This document shows, piece after piece, positions 23,193-30,793 of a DNA stretch of 40,794 nucleotides; position 1 is the first letter of the stretch; each line of letters starts with the position of its first letter. Made by a program: the position numbers and the translations under genes. The notes under the pieces were generated by a model that saw only the letters and a program-made list of their open reading frames with translations, was not told the origin of the DNA and did no database searches. The DNA comes from Planctomycetaceae bacterium (GTDB lineage: Bacteria; Planctomycetota; PLA2): the NCBI GenBank assembly GCA_011525755.1, contig WYBS01000022.1, positions 1 to 40,794 on the forward strand, written 5' to 3'.

Positions 23193-24047
23193 ATGAGATT
23201 CATCGACCCGCACGTCCACATGACCTCCCGCACGACCGACGACTACGAGGCGATGGCCGCGGCGGGCGTGGTCGCGATCGTCGAGCCCGCGTTCTGGCTC
23301 GGCCAGCCTCGGACGTCCGCGGGCGCGTTCCACGACTACTTCGCGAGCCTCGTCGGGTTCGAGCGGTTCCGCGCGTCGCAGTTCGGCATCTCCCACCACT
23401 GCGCGATCGGCCTCAACAGCAAGGAGGCGAACAACGAGGCGATCGCGGAGCAGGTGATGGAGATCCTCCCGCGCTTCCTCGCGAAAGAGGGCGTAGTCGC
23501 GGTAGGCGAGATCGGCTACGACGACCAGACCGCGGCGGAGGAGAAGTACCTGCGGCTCCAGCTCGAGCTCGCGAAGGAGGTGGGGCTGCCGGTGATGATC
23601 CACACGCCGCACCGGAACAAGAAAGAGGGCACGACGCGCAGCATGGACGTGATCGAGGAGACGGGCGTGAAGCCGCACATGGTCGTGATCGACCACAACA
23701 ACGAGGAGACGGTGAAGGAGGTCCTCGACCGCGGCTACTGGGCGGCGTTCACGATCTACCCGAAGACGAAGATGGGGAAGGAGCGGATGGTCGAGATCGT
23801 GCGCTCGTACGGCAAGGAGCGGATCATCGTGGACTCGGCGGCGGACTGGGGGGTCTCGAACCCGCTCGCGGTGCCGCAGACGGCGGCGCTCATGCTCGAG
23901 AGCGGGATCCCGGAGGCGACGGTCGAGGCGGTGACGTACGGGAACGCGCTTCTCGCGTACGGTCAGAGCGGCCAGTTCCGTGCGGCCCCCCCTCCCGCGC
24001 CCGACCCCGCCGCGCGCTACCAAGGCAGCAGCATCCGCCGCGGCTGA
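23193..24047 (+). CDS. eboB: TatD-like metal-dependent hydrolase, EboB type
   Basis: A 284-residue TIM-barrel amidohydrolase of the TatD group. Metal ligands are visible in order: DPHVH (5-9), VGEIGYDD (109-116), the MIHTPH segment (about 134-139), VIDHNN (about 166-171) and VDSAADWG (about 218-225). The sequence RTTDDYEAMAAAGVVAIVEP and EAFWLGQPRT-like parts match EboB rather than the DNase TatD. The substrate is unknown. The ATG at 23193 lies seven bases after eboA, with GATGAGG just upstream. The C-terminus is Pro-rich and partly made of a C-run. The gene ends at 24047 before the stem-loop at 24114; no eboC follows. Confidence 0.85.
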   Translation: MRFIDPHVHMTSRTTDDYEAMAAAGVVAIVEPAFWLGQPRTSAGAFHDYFASLVGFERFRASQFGISHHCAIGLNSKEANNEAIAEQVMEILPRFLAKEGVVAVGEIGYDDQTAAEEKYLRLQLELAKEVGLPVMIHTPHRNKKEGTTRSMDVIEETGVKPHMVVIDHNNEETVKEVLDRGYWAAFTIYPKTKMGKERMVEIVRSYGKERIIVDSAADWGVSNPLAVPQTAALMLESGIPEATVEAVTYGNALLAYGQSGQFRAAPPPAPDPAARYQGSSIRRG

Positions 24048-24048
24048 G

Positions 24049-24058
24049 GGGTCTGTCT
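24049..24058 (+). repeat. Solo GGGTCTGTCT element-end sequence
   Basis: Two bases past the eboB stop lies GGGTCTGTCT, identical to the first ten bases of the MITE-like element at 3244. No matching right end is seen nearby. It could be a degraded element end or coincidence. Confidence 0.35.
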
Positions 24059-24113
24059 ATCACGGATTGTTAAGACGCAAGGCGTTCTGCGGCAAAGAGT
24101 TAGGAGGGAGGGG

Positions 24114-24131
24114 TGCGGCATTCGTGCCGCA
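24114..24131. terminator. Stem-loop with TTCG loop between convergent genes
   Basis: TGCGGCA and TGCCGCA form a perfect 7-bp stem with a TTCG tetraloop, between the ends of eboB and the pilin operon. It can act on both strands. The classic T-run is absent. Confidence 0.65.
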
Positions 24132-24155
24132 AGTCGGATGGATCCGCGCCGCCGC

Positions 24156-24533
24156 TCAGCGGCCGAGCCACCTGCGGGACGCGACCTTCGGCAGACCTGA
24201 GGACGCGCGAAGCGTCGCCTTTAGCGTCGCCATCCCCGGCTCCGCGGCGGCGGCCACGAGCCAGCCCCCCTTCTGCCGCTCCACGCGCACCGTGACTTCG
24301 CACTCCCCCACGCGCACGGTCTCGCCCGCGTAGGACGGGTCCGCCGCGAGCCGGCGGCGCGCGATCGCGAGGCCGCCCTCCGCCGCGTAGCGCGCCTTGA
24401 GCGTCGCGAGGTCCGTCTTCGTCGCCGCGTCCACGCCGCGGCCCCGCTCGAGCAGCAGCGCCGAGAGCGCGGCCGCGAAGCCCAGGAGCACGAGCGCCCA
24501 CACGAGCGCCGTGCCGCGTTCGCGTCGGGTCAT
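24156..24533 (-). CDS. GspK/PilX-like minor pilin, very short
   Basis: A 125-residue protein with a prepilin-like start: RRERG then TALVWALVLLGFAAALSALLLERG, a hydrophobic helix from about residue 8 to 30. Position +5 after the processing Gly is Trp, not Glu. In type II secretion, GspK is the pseudopilin that lacks Glu5. The later helix with YAAEGGLAIARRRL recalls GspK and PilX. GspK is normally about 300 residues, so the large alpha domain is missing. With the two genes before it, it probably forms a small tip complex. Its ATG overlaps the end of the previous gene by four bases; it is the last gene of the operon. Confidence 0.65.
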   Translation of the reverse strand: MTRRERGTALVWALVLLGFAAALSALLLERGRGVDAATKTDLATLKARYAAEGGLAIARRRLAADPSYAGETVRVGECEVTVRVERQKGGWLVAAAAEPGMATLKATLRASSGLPKVASRRWLGR

Positions 24534-24928
24534 CGGATCCCCCCCAGCCGCACGGCGGTCACGACCACGGCCGCGCGCGTCGGCGCCTCCGCGCGCGGCA
24601 GGAGGCCGATGCGCGCCGTCACGACATCGCCCTCCTGCAGGAGCTCGAAGGTCCCGATCCGGCGTGCGACGACGGCCTCGCCGCGCTTCAGCATGTCGAG
24701 ATCGAGCACGTAGCGGAGATCCTCGAGCGAACGGGCGGCACGCAGGTCGCGCTCGACCGACGTGACCGCGCGCCGGAGCCCCGCGAGGTCCTCGACGTAC
24801 GCCGCGGACACGCGGTCGGCCCGGTGCACGGCGTGTGTGATGCCCGCGACCGCCGCCGTGAGCGTCACGAGCACCGCCACGACGATCATCAGCTCATAGA
24901 GGCTGAACCCGGCGTCGGGGCGCCTCAC
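24530..24928 (-). CDS. GspJ-like minor pseudopilin
   Basis: A 132-residue protein with a class III signal: RRPDAG then FSLYELMIVVAVLVTLTAAVAGI, with Phe+1 and Glu+5 after the Gly. A helix (about 30-65) with YVEDLAGLRRAVTSVERDLRAA is like GspJ, followed by a small beta domain with VVARRIGTFELLQEGDVVTARIGLL. GspJ normally forms a tip complex with GspI and GspK, which is the gene order here. It is exported and cleaved by a prepilin peptidase, not encoded in the window. It overlaps both neighbours by four bases. Confidence 0.75.
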   Translation of the reverse strand: MRRPDAGFSLYELMIVVAVLVTLTAAVAGITHAVHRADRVSAAYVEDLAGLRRAVTSVERDLRAARSLEDLRYVLDLDMLKRGEAVVARRIGTFELLQEGDVVTARIGLLPRAEAPTRAAVVVTAVRLGGIR

Positions 24929-25266
24929 CGTTCCGCCTCCGTCGCGACGACCGTCACGAGCCGCACGACGTGGTCGCCGCGCCGCACCTCGACCGCGACC
25001 TCGAAGAGCCCGGGCTCGAGGGCCCTCACGGCCTCTCTCCCCCCGGCCCCCCTCACACCCGGGTCGAACGCGCGCTCGCCGGGCACCGGCGCCGCCATAC
25101 GCTCGATCCGCGACGCGGCGGCGCGGGAGAGCTCGAGCTCCTCGAAGGACCGCGACACCTGCCGGAGCTGCCCCTCCTCGCCAACGAAGACGCCGGTCGC
25201 GACGAGGCCGATGACCGCCATCGCGGCGACGATCTCCATCAGGGTGTGGCCTCTCTCGCCTACCAT
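24925..25266 (-). CDS. GspI-like minor pseudopilin
   Basis: A 113-residue protein with a class III signal: MVGERG then HTLMEIVAAMAVIGLVATGVFV, with His+1 and Glu+5. A short helix (38-58) with FEELELSRAAASRIERM and a small beta domain ending VVRLVTVVATEAER complete it. GspI proteins are about this size and bind GspJ and GspK at the tip. The ATG at 25266 is chosen because the prepilin leader begins there; the frame is open far upstream only as a shadow of the next gene. It overlaps the upstream platform gene by seven bases. A C6-GG-C6 motif at 25039 lies within the coding sequence. Confidence 0.75.
   Translation of the reverse strand: MVGERGHTLMEIVAAMAVIGLVATGVFVGEEGQLRQVSRSFEELELSRAAASRIERMAAPVPGERAFDPGVRGAGGREAVRALEPGLFEVAVEVRRGDHVVRLVTVVATEAER
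25039..25059 (-). repeat. Dispersed C-run motif inside the pseudopilin CDS
   Basis: C6-GG-C6-T followed by CACACC. On the coding strand it encodes VRGAGG in a loop of the GspI-like protein. Confidence 0.6.
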
Positions 25267-26249
25267 AGGATAGTCCCCCGGACTTCGGCGAGGAATCTCA
25301 TCACGTCCGCGAAGAGCACGGCCGCGCAGGCGCCGAGCACGAGCAGCGCGAACGGCACGGCCCAGCGCAGCGCGCGCTCGGCGCGGTCGCGGTAGCGGAG
25401 CGCGCACTCCTCCGCGACCGCCGCGTGGTCGCCCGTGAGCAGCAGCCGCGCGCGCGCCCACCGCGGCAGGGGGATCTCGGGAAGGGCCCGGGAAGGGTCC
25501 GCTCCCGCCTCGAGCTCGCGCGCGGCGTCGCGCGCGCCCGCGGCCATTGCCGCGTTCCCGCAGGCGGGCGCGGCGCGGCGGAGCGCCTCCGGCAGCGGCA
25601 GGCCCGCGGCGACGTGCGGCGCGACCGCGCGCAGCAGCCGCTCCGTGGCGAGGAGCCGCGGCCCCTCGAACACGCAGAGCCTCCGCAGCGCGAACCGGAT
25701 GAGCAGCACGACCGCGACGGCCCCTGCGACCGCAAGGAGGGCCGCGGGAACGAGCGACCTCTCCTCCTCGTACCAGACGAGGAACCCCGACCACCGGGAG
25801 GAAACGAGCGCGAGCATCGCCGCGAGGAGCAGCGGATAGGCCGCCGCGAGCAGCCAGCGGTGGCGCAGGTGGAGCGCGGAGGTCGCGTCCCTCGCGGCGG
25901 CGTCGAGCGCGCCCGCGAGCGCCGCGGTCCCCTCGGCCGCACGCACCGCGGCGACGACGTGCGGCGGGAAGAGCCCCCACCCGCCCGCCGCGCACACGGC
26001 GGAGAGCGTGCCGCCCTCGCGGAGCCGCGCGTGCATGCGGTGCAGCCGGAGCCGCGTCCGGCCGCCCCGCTCCATCGCCGCGCGCGCGAAGAGCGGTCCG
26101 AGCGGCGCGCCCCGCGCCACCGCGAGCGCGAGCATCTCGAGGAGCCGCGTGCGGAGCTCGAGGAATCCGTAGATGCGCCCGATGGTCGACGCGAGGACGA
26201 GCCCGCCGCCGAGGACGGCCACGATCGCGCACAGGGCCTGCCAGCTCAC
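25260..26249 (-). CDS. Second GspF-like platform protein (divergent)
   Basis: A 329-residue inner-membrane protein of the type II secretion F superfamily. TM segments are at about 3-28, 160-180, 195-225 and 300-320. The first cytoplasmic domain has RLLEMLALAVARGAPLGPLF, VVAAVRAAEGTAALAGALDA and repeated Ala-rich helices; the second has ERLLRAVAPHVAAGLPLPEAL. It is more divergent than the neighbouring GspF. Its start is a GTG that overlaps the stop of GspF (GTGA). Two consecutive F proteins are usual in Tad pili (TadB and TadC) but unusual beside type II-style pseudopilins. It probably forms a heteromeric platform with its neighbour. Confidence 0.75.
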   Translation of the reverse strand: MSWQALCAIVAVLGGGLVLASTIGRIYGFLELRTRLLEMLALAVARGAPLGPLFARAAMERGGRTRLRLHRMHARLREGGTLSAVCAAGGWGLFPPHVVAAVRAAEGTAALAGALDAAARDATSALHLRHRWLLAAAYPLLLAAMLALVSSRWSGFLVWYEEERSLVPAALLAVAGAVAVVLLIRFALRRLCVFEGPRLLATERLLRAVAPHVAAGLPLPEALRRAAPACGNAAMAAGARDAARELEAGADPSRALPEIPLPRWARARLLLTGDHAAVAEECALRYRDRAERALRWAVPFALLVLGACAAVLFADVMRFLAEVRGTILW

Positions 26250-27262
26250 AGCCGGAAGATCCCTTCGGCCCACTCGAACAGCGGCGCGAGGAAGCTGTAG
26301 GCGAAGGCGAAGACGATCGCGCCGACGACGAGCTCGGCCGCGGGCGTCGCGAGGACCGACAGGCGGTCCACCGCGCGCTCGAACCGGCGCACGCAGACGC
26401 CGCTCACGTCCTCGAGCGCGCGCGGGAGGTCCTCCGTCCCCTCCGCCGCCTCCACGAGCCAGAGCAGCGTCGGCTCGAACGCGTGCGCCTCGCGGAGCAC
26501 CTCCGAGAGATTCGCGCCCGCGGCGGCCCCCTCCGACGAGAGCTGCAGCCGCTGCGCGAGGCGCCGGTCGTCGCACGCCTCGCACGCGAGCGCAAGCGCG
26601 GTCGGGAGCGGGACGTTCCGGCGCAGGAGCAGCGCGAGCGTCGCCGCGAGCGACGACCGCGCGCCGTAGAGCCGGATCCGGCCGACCACCGGCCACCGGA
26701 ACCCGACCCCGTCGACGGGGCGCAGGAGGCCGAAGACGAGCGCCGCGAGCATCACGAACGCGAGCGCGCCGAGCGCGCCGGCCGCGTACGGCAGCGGAGA
26801 GGGAAGCTCCATCGCCGCCGCGAGCCCGAAGAGCGTCGGGCCGACGAGGAACACGAGCGCGCCGCCGATGCAGAGGACGAAGACCGCGGCGACGAGCGGG
26901 TACGCGAGCGCGCGCCGGAGGCGCTGGAGCAGCTCCGCGCGCCGCGCCGCGTGCCGCGCGATCTCCTCGAGGACCCCGGGCAGGTCGCCGGAGACGATCC
27001 CGGCCTCGACGAGCGCCCGGTAGAGCGGCGGGAACGCGCCCCTCCGGCGCGCGTACGCCTCCCCGAGCGGCACGCCCTCGCTCACGTCCGCGCCGAGCTG
27101 CGCGACCGCCTCGCGGAACTTCCCGCGGCGGAGGTCGCCCTGGAGCGCCGCGAACGCCCGCGGCAGCGGCACCTCCGCGCGGCAGAACTCCGCGAGCGTC
27201 CGGTGGAAGAGGGCGAGCTCGTCCGAGCCCGCGACGGCGCTAGGAGCCCCTGCCGAGGACAC
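26246..27262 (-). CDS. GspF/PilC-type inner-membrane platform protein
   Basis: A 338-residue type II secretion F protein with two F domains (about 15-135 and 205-310). Residues about 120-143, 158-182 and 308-330 are TM segments. Typical stretches are FHRTLAEFCRAEVPLPRAF, YRALVEAGIVSGDLPGVLEE (the conserved V-x-x-G-E-x-S-G-x-L analogue), RALAYPLVAAV and VEAAEGTEDLPRALEDV. It anchors the ATPase and feeds pilin subunits into the filament. The GTG start overlaps the ATPase gene by 23 bases. It is canonical in length (GspF about 400, PilC about 400), slightly shortened at the N-terminus. Confidence 0.87.
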   Translation of the reverse strand: MSSAGAPSAVAGSDELALFHRTLAEFCRAEVPLPRAFAALQGDLRRGKFREAVAQLGADVSEGVPLGEAYARRRGAFPPLYRALVEAGIVSGDLPGVLEEIARHAARRAELLQRLRRALAYPLVAAVFVLCIGGALVFLVGPTLFGLAAAMELPSPLPYAAGALGALAFVMLAALVFGLLRPVDGVGFRWPVVGRIRLYGARSSLAATLALLLRRNVPLPTALALACEACDDRRLAQRLQLSSEGAAAGANLSEVLREAHAFEPTLLWLVEAAEGTEDLPRALEDVSGVCVRRFERAVDRLSVLATPAAELVVGAIVFAFAYSFLAPLFEWAEGIFRL

Positions 27263-28298
27263 GGTCCACCTCGCTTTCGTCGGTGATGCCCTGTTGCACG
27301 AGCGCCATCGCGGCGTCGCGGAGGCTCAAGGCGCCGGACTCCCGCGCCGCGCGCTCGAGCGCCTCGCCGTCGCCCTTCGCGAGCACCGCGCGCCGGAGCG
27401 GCGCCGACATCGGCAGCCACTCCGCGGCGACCGCGCGCCCCCGGAACCCCCCGCCTTCCCTCCGCCGCAGCAGCCGCTGCGCGAGGACGCCGCGCACGGC
27501 GGTCGTCGCGACGAAGGGCTCGATGCCCATCTCGAGGAGCCGCGCGAAGACCTGCGGCGCCGTGCCCGCGTGCACCGTCGAGAGCACGAGGTGCCCCGTG
27601 AGCCCCGCCTCGAGCGCGATCGCCGCGGTCTCCCTGTCGCGGATCTCGCCGACGAGGATCACGTCGGGGTCCTGGCGCAGGAGCGAGCGCAGCGCGCGCG
27701 TGAACGTGAGCCCGCCCGCGGCGTTCACCTGCGTCTGCGTGACGCCCCGGATCCGCCGCTCGACGGGATCCTCGAGCGTGAAGAGCGAGCGGCGCGGCTC
27801 CATGGCGGAGAGCTCGTGGAGGCAGGAGTAGAGGGTCGTCGTCTTGCCGCTGCCCGCGGGGCCGGTGAGGAGGAGGACGCCCTCGGGCTCGCGGATCGCA
27901 CGCTGGAGTCCTTCCAGCGCAACCGGGGGGAGTCCGAGGGCCGGGAGCCGGCGGGGCTCGCCCTCGCGCGCGTCGAAGCGGACAGCCACGCGCTCGCCGA
28001 GCACCGTCGGGAAGACCGCGACGCGCGCCTCGGCGGGCGGGCCCGGGATGCGCCCCTCCTGCGGGACGTCGGTCCGGTACGCGAGGAGGTCCGCGAGCGC
28101 CTTGAGGCGGCCGACGACGCGCGGGCCGAGCTCCTTCGGGAGCGTCTCGACGCGCTCGAGCACGCCGTCCCTCCGGACGCTGACCTCGACGCCCTCCTCG
28201 GTCGGGTCGAGGTGGAGGTCGCTCGCGCCGCGCTTGCTGGCCTCGGCCAGAAGCCGCTCGACGGCGATTACGGCGGGCGCGCCCGGAGTATCCCCCAT
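27240..28298 (-). CDS. GspE/PilB-type assembly ATPase, short form
   Basis: A 352-residue secretion ATPase. Motifs seen: SKRGASDLHLDP (21-32), Walker A TGPAGSGKTTT (145-155), Asp box TLEDPVERR (174-182), Walker B region LVGEIRDRETA (215-225) and His box LSTVHAGTA (239-247). It powers pilin insertion on the cytoplasmic face. It lacks the N1 domain of GspE/PilB (about 500-570 residues) and the four-Cys zinc module normally found after LAQRL (here LAQRLLRRREGGGFRG). By length it is nearer PilT, though the sequence is of the extension type. The ATG at 28298 has only a weak Shine-Dalgarno. It is first in the operon. Confidence 0.85.
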   Translation of the reverse strand: MGDTPGAPAVIAVERLLAEASKRGASDLHLDPTEEGVEVSVRRDGVLERVETLPKELGPRVVGRLKALADLLAYRTDVPQEGRIPGPPAEARVAVFPTVLGERVAVRFDAREGEPRRLPALGLPPVALEGLQRAIREPEGVLLLTGPAGSGKTTTLYSCLHELSAMEPRRSLFTLEDPVERRIRGVTQTQVNAAGGLTFTRALRSLLRQDPDVILVGEIRDRETAAIALEAGLTGHLVLSTVHAGTAPQVFARLLEMGIEPFVATTAVRGVLAQRLLRRREGGGFRGRAVAAEWLPMSAPLRRAVLAKGDGEALERAARESGALSLRDAAMALVQQGITDESEVDRVLGRGS

Positions 28299-28319
28299 CT
28301 CGGGGAGTATCGGCGCCGG

Positions 28320-28345
28320 GATTCGTATACATTGTGTTGCATCCG
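28320..28345 (+). promoter_or_regulatory. AT-rich divergent promoter region
   Basis: GTATACATTGTGTTGCAT stands out in the 63-base divergent gap. TATACA could be a -10 for the plus-strand STN-like genes; its complement TATACG could serve the ATPase operon. No good -35 is seen for either. Confidence 0.35.
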
Positions 28346-28361
28346 CAAAGGGAGGTGGACC

Positions 28362-29519
28362 GTGACCCGAAACGGGACATGGCTTGTCGCGGCGCTGGCG
28401 GCGTGCACGGCGGCCGCGGGGGCGGACGAGGCGCTCGTCGAGCGGTGGGACAAGCCCCGCGTCGAGAGCTTCGCCCTGAGAGGCGCGCCCCCGAAGGACG
28501 TCCTCGCGGACATCTCGGCACGCTACGGCGTGGCGGTCCGGGCCGCGCCCATGGACCTCCCCGCCATGGACTTCGAGGCGGCCGACGTGACCTTCTTCGA
28601 GGCGCTGGATCGGCTCGCCTCCGCCCACGGGCTGCTGGTCACGGGGTGGCCGGTCGGGAAGAAGCCGCTCACGCTCGCCCGTCCGGGCCGACGGCTCCCC
28701 GCGATGCCGGTCGCCCACATCGGGCCGAGCCGCCTTGCCGTGCAGAGCGTCTCCCTGCTCGCGGCGACCCATTGGACGATCGCCGAGCCCAAGGTCGAGA
28801 TCGGCGCCGAAGACGTCACGAGCGCGTTCTCGCGGTACACGCGCGACTGGATGGCCGACCTGGCCGAGGCGCCGCGCATGCGCGTCGGTTTCCAGTGGAT
28901 GACGGAGCCCGGCTTCGAGCAGGTCGCCCTCGTCGGCTGGGACATCCGTCGCGCGGAGGACGACACGGGCGCCGGGATCGCGGTGACCGTGCCGCCCGGC
29001 CTGCCCCTCGCGGCCAACCACTCCTTCAGCGTCGACTTCGAGGCGCCGCGGAGGAGCGCGCGATCGATCGCGAGGCTCGAGGGGCGCATGCGCGTCGCTC
29101 TCCCGCTCCGGGAGGGCGAGGTCGAGTTCAAGGCCGACGAGGCGCGGCGGACGAAGCCGCTCGGCGACGCCCGCGTCAAGCTCGAGGACGTCGACGCGGA
29201 GGGCGCGGTCGTGAGGCTCTCCATCGAGGGGGCGCCCTGCGGTCCGCTCAAGCCCTGCATGGCCGAGCTTCGCAGGCACGACGTGCCCGTGGGGTCGCGG
29301 GCGGGAGGGGCACCGCTGTCCGTGACGGTGATCGCGTACGACGCCGACGGCGCGGAGATCGCGGGCTCCCTCATGCGCACGTGGTCGGACGTGAACTTCC
29401 CGAGCGTCACCTACTGGATCGACCTCGAGCGGGCGCCTGCGCGGATCGTGTTGCGCTCGACGACGACCGCGCTGGTGCGCGAGCTGCCGTTCTCGTTCAC
29501 GAAGATCCCGCTGCCCTAG
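28362..29519 (+). CDS. Secreted STN-like protein (first of a tandem pair)
   Basis: A 385-residue exported protein with a signal peptide at about 1-22. Residues 30-100 resemble the STN/secretin short N-domain: VESFALRGAPPKDVLADISARY, an FEAADVTFFEALDRLASAHGL segment, the usual layout of two strands around a helix. The rest is beta-rich (150-385) with VEFKADEARRTKPLGDARV and a final VRELPFSFTKIPLP. Its paralog follows 19 bases later with the same layout. AGGGAGGTGG before the GTG supports the start. It is divergent from the ATPase operon by 63 bases, so it may share a regulatory region with the filament system. Function unknown. Confidence 0.62.
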   Translation: MTRNGTWLVAALAACTAAAGADEALVERWDKPRVESFALRGAPPKDVLADISARYGVAVRAAPMDLPAMDFEAADVTFFEALDRLASAHGLLVTGWPVGKKPLTLARPGRRLPAMPVAHIGPSRLAVQSVSLLAATHWTIAEPKVEIGAEDVTSAFSRYTRDWMADLAEAPRMRVGFQWMTEPGFEQVALVGWDIRRAEDDTGAGIAVTVPPGLPLAANHSFSVDFEAPRRSARSIARLEGRMRVALPLREGEVEFKADEARRTKPLGDARVKLEDVDAEGAVVRLSIEGAPCGPLKPCMAELRRHDVPVGSRAGGAPLSVTVIAYDADGAEIAGSLMRTWSDVNFPSVTYWIDLERAPARIVLRSTTTALVRELPFSFTKIPLP

Positions 29520-29538
29520 CGAGAAAGCGAGGTGGATC

Positions 29539-30693
29539 GTGGCCCGAACCGGATTCCTTTGCCTCGTGATCGGGGCTCTCGCGGCGCCCGCGGCGGCGGA
29601 CGACGCGCTCCTCCAGCAGTGGGACGCGCCGAAGCGCGAGACCTTCGCGACGAAGAAGATGCCCGGCCGCGAGGCCGCCCTCGAGGTGCGCCGCCGCTAC
29701 GGCTACGACTTCGAGTGCCCCGCGACCGACGCCGAGGTCGCGCTCAAGGTGAAGGACGCGACGTACTTCGAGGCGCTCGACCGCCTCGCCGCGGGGCTCG
29801 GGTTCTACCTCGTCGGGGTGCCGGTACCCGAGGCGAAGCGCGGCTTCCTCGAGGGCGGCCTCGCGCTCCAGAAGGCGGAGGAGCCCACGGGCGCGGCCGT
29901 CGCCGCCTACCTCGGCCCGAGCCGGCTGTCGGTCGAGAGCGTCGCGCTGCTCGCCGTGCGTCGGTGCGCGCCCCCGCCGAAGCCGTCCGGCGGCCCGCTC
30001 GGCGACCTTCCCGCCAGGATCCTCCGCGACATCGAGCGGTTCACGCCGGGCGCGGCGCAGCGGCCCCGGATGAGCCTCGAGCTCAAGTGGATCGTCGAGC
30101 CCGGCTTCGACGACGTCACGATGGCGAGGCTCTCGATCGTGCAGGCGCTCGACGACAAGGGCCAGCCGCTCCGGCCCCGGGGCGACGCTCGCATGCCGGT
30201 CGCCGCGAACAGCCTCTTCGAACTCGACTTCGAGCCGCCGGCGGCGAAGGCGAGGTCGATCCGGAAGATCCAGGGGAGCGCCACGTTCTCGATCCCCGTC
30301 GAGCGCGGCGAGATCTCGTTCCTCGCGTCGGAGACGGGCGCCGCGAAGGCGCTCGGCCGCGCGTCGGTCACGATCGACAGGATCGACGGCACGACGGTCG
30401 CGCTCACGCTCGTCGGAACGCCCGCGGGCATCGACCGCGAGGGAATCGTCCCGATCGACATGCCCGCGGGCGGGCTCCGCCACGGCGAGCCCGCGGCGCT
30501 CACGCTGATCGTCTACGACGAGAAGGGCGCCGAGATCCCCGGCCGACCGCGGCACTCCAGCTCCGGGGAGGGCCGCTGCACGTACGAGATCGAGCTCGAG
30601 CGCGCGGCGGCAAAGCTCGTCTTCCGCGCGGTGACGAAGGTCGTGGCGCGGGAACTTCCCCTCCTGCTGGGCAACATCCCGCTGCCCGAATAG
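29539..30693 (+). CDS. Secreted STN-like protein (second of a tandem pair)
   Basis: A 384-residue exported protein with a signal peptide at 1-20. It is a clear paralog of the previous gene: ALLQQWDAPKRETFATKKMP (compare ALVERWDKPRVESFALRGAP), KDATYFEALDRLAAGLGFYL, YLGPSRLSVESVALLAV, and the end ARELPLLLGNIPLPE. The start of the STN-like domain (about 40-90) and a beta-rich body are conserved. It has a variable Pro-rich insertion (about 140-160). A GCGAGGTGG lies before the GTG. It probably shares a transcript with its paralog and ends at the convergent stem-loop at 30710-30757. Confidence 0.62.
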   Translation: MARTGFLCLVIGALAAPAAADDALLQQWDAPKRETFATKKMPGREAALEVRRRYGYDFECPATDAEVALKVKDATYFEALDRLAAGLGFYLVGVPVPEAKRGFLEGGLALQKAEEPTGAAVAAYLGPSRLSVESVALLAVRRCAPPPKPSGGPLGDLPARILRDIERFTPGAAQRPRMSLELKWIVEPGFDDVTMARLSIVQALDDKGQPLRPRGDARMPVAANSLFELDFEPPAAKARSIRKIQGSATFSIPVERGEISFLASETGAAKALGRASVTIDRIDGTTVALTLVGTPAGIDREGIVPIDMPAGGLRHGEPAALTLIVYDEKGAEIPGRPRHSSSGEGRCTYEIELERAAAKLVFRAVTKVVARELPLLLGNIPLPE

Positions 30694-30696
30694 GGT

Positions 30697-30712
30697 GGGG
30701 CTCCGGGGAGGG
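30697..30712 (+). repeat. Short G-run motif (G4-CTCC-G4-AGGG)
   Basis: G4-CTCC-G4-AGGG, a shorter member of the G-run family, just past the stop of the second STN-like gene. Confidence 0.5.
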
Positions 30713-30757
30713 ACAGACGGTCCGGCCCGGCAGGACCGGAGGGGCCCGGGCTGTCCC
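30710..30757. terminator. Stem-loop between convergent genes
   Basis: GGGACAG (30710-30716) pairs with CTGTCCC (30751-30757), and inside this CGGTCC pairs with GGACCG. This is a strong GC-rich structure between the STN-like pair and the thioester-like gene, usable on both strands. No T-run. Confidence 0.55.
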
Positions 30758-30793
30758 CGGACCCCTCCCTGGAATCGTGATACAGGCCGAGGG

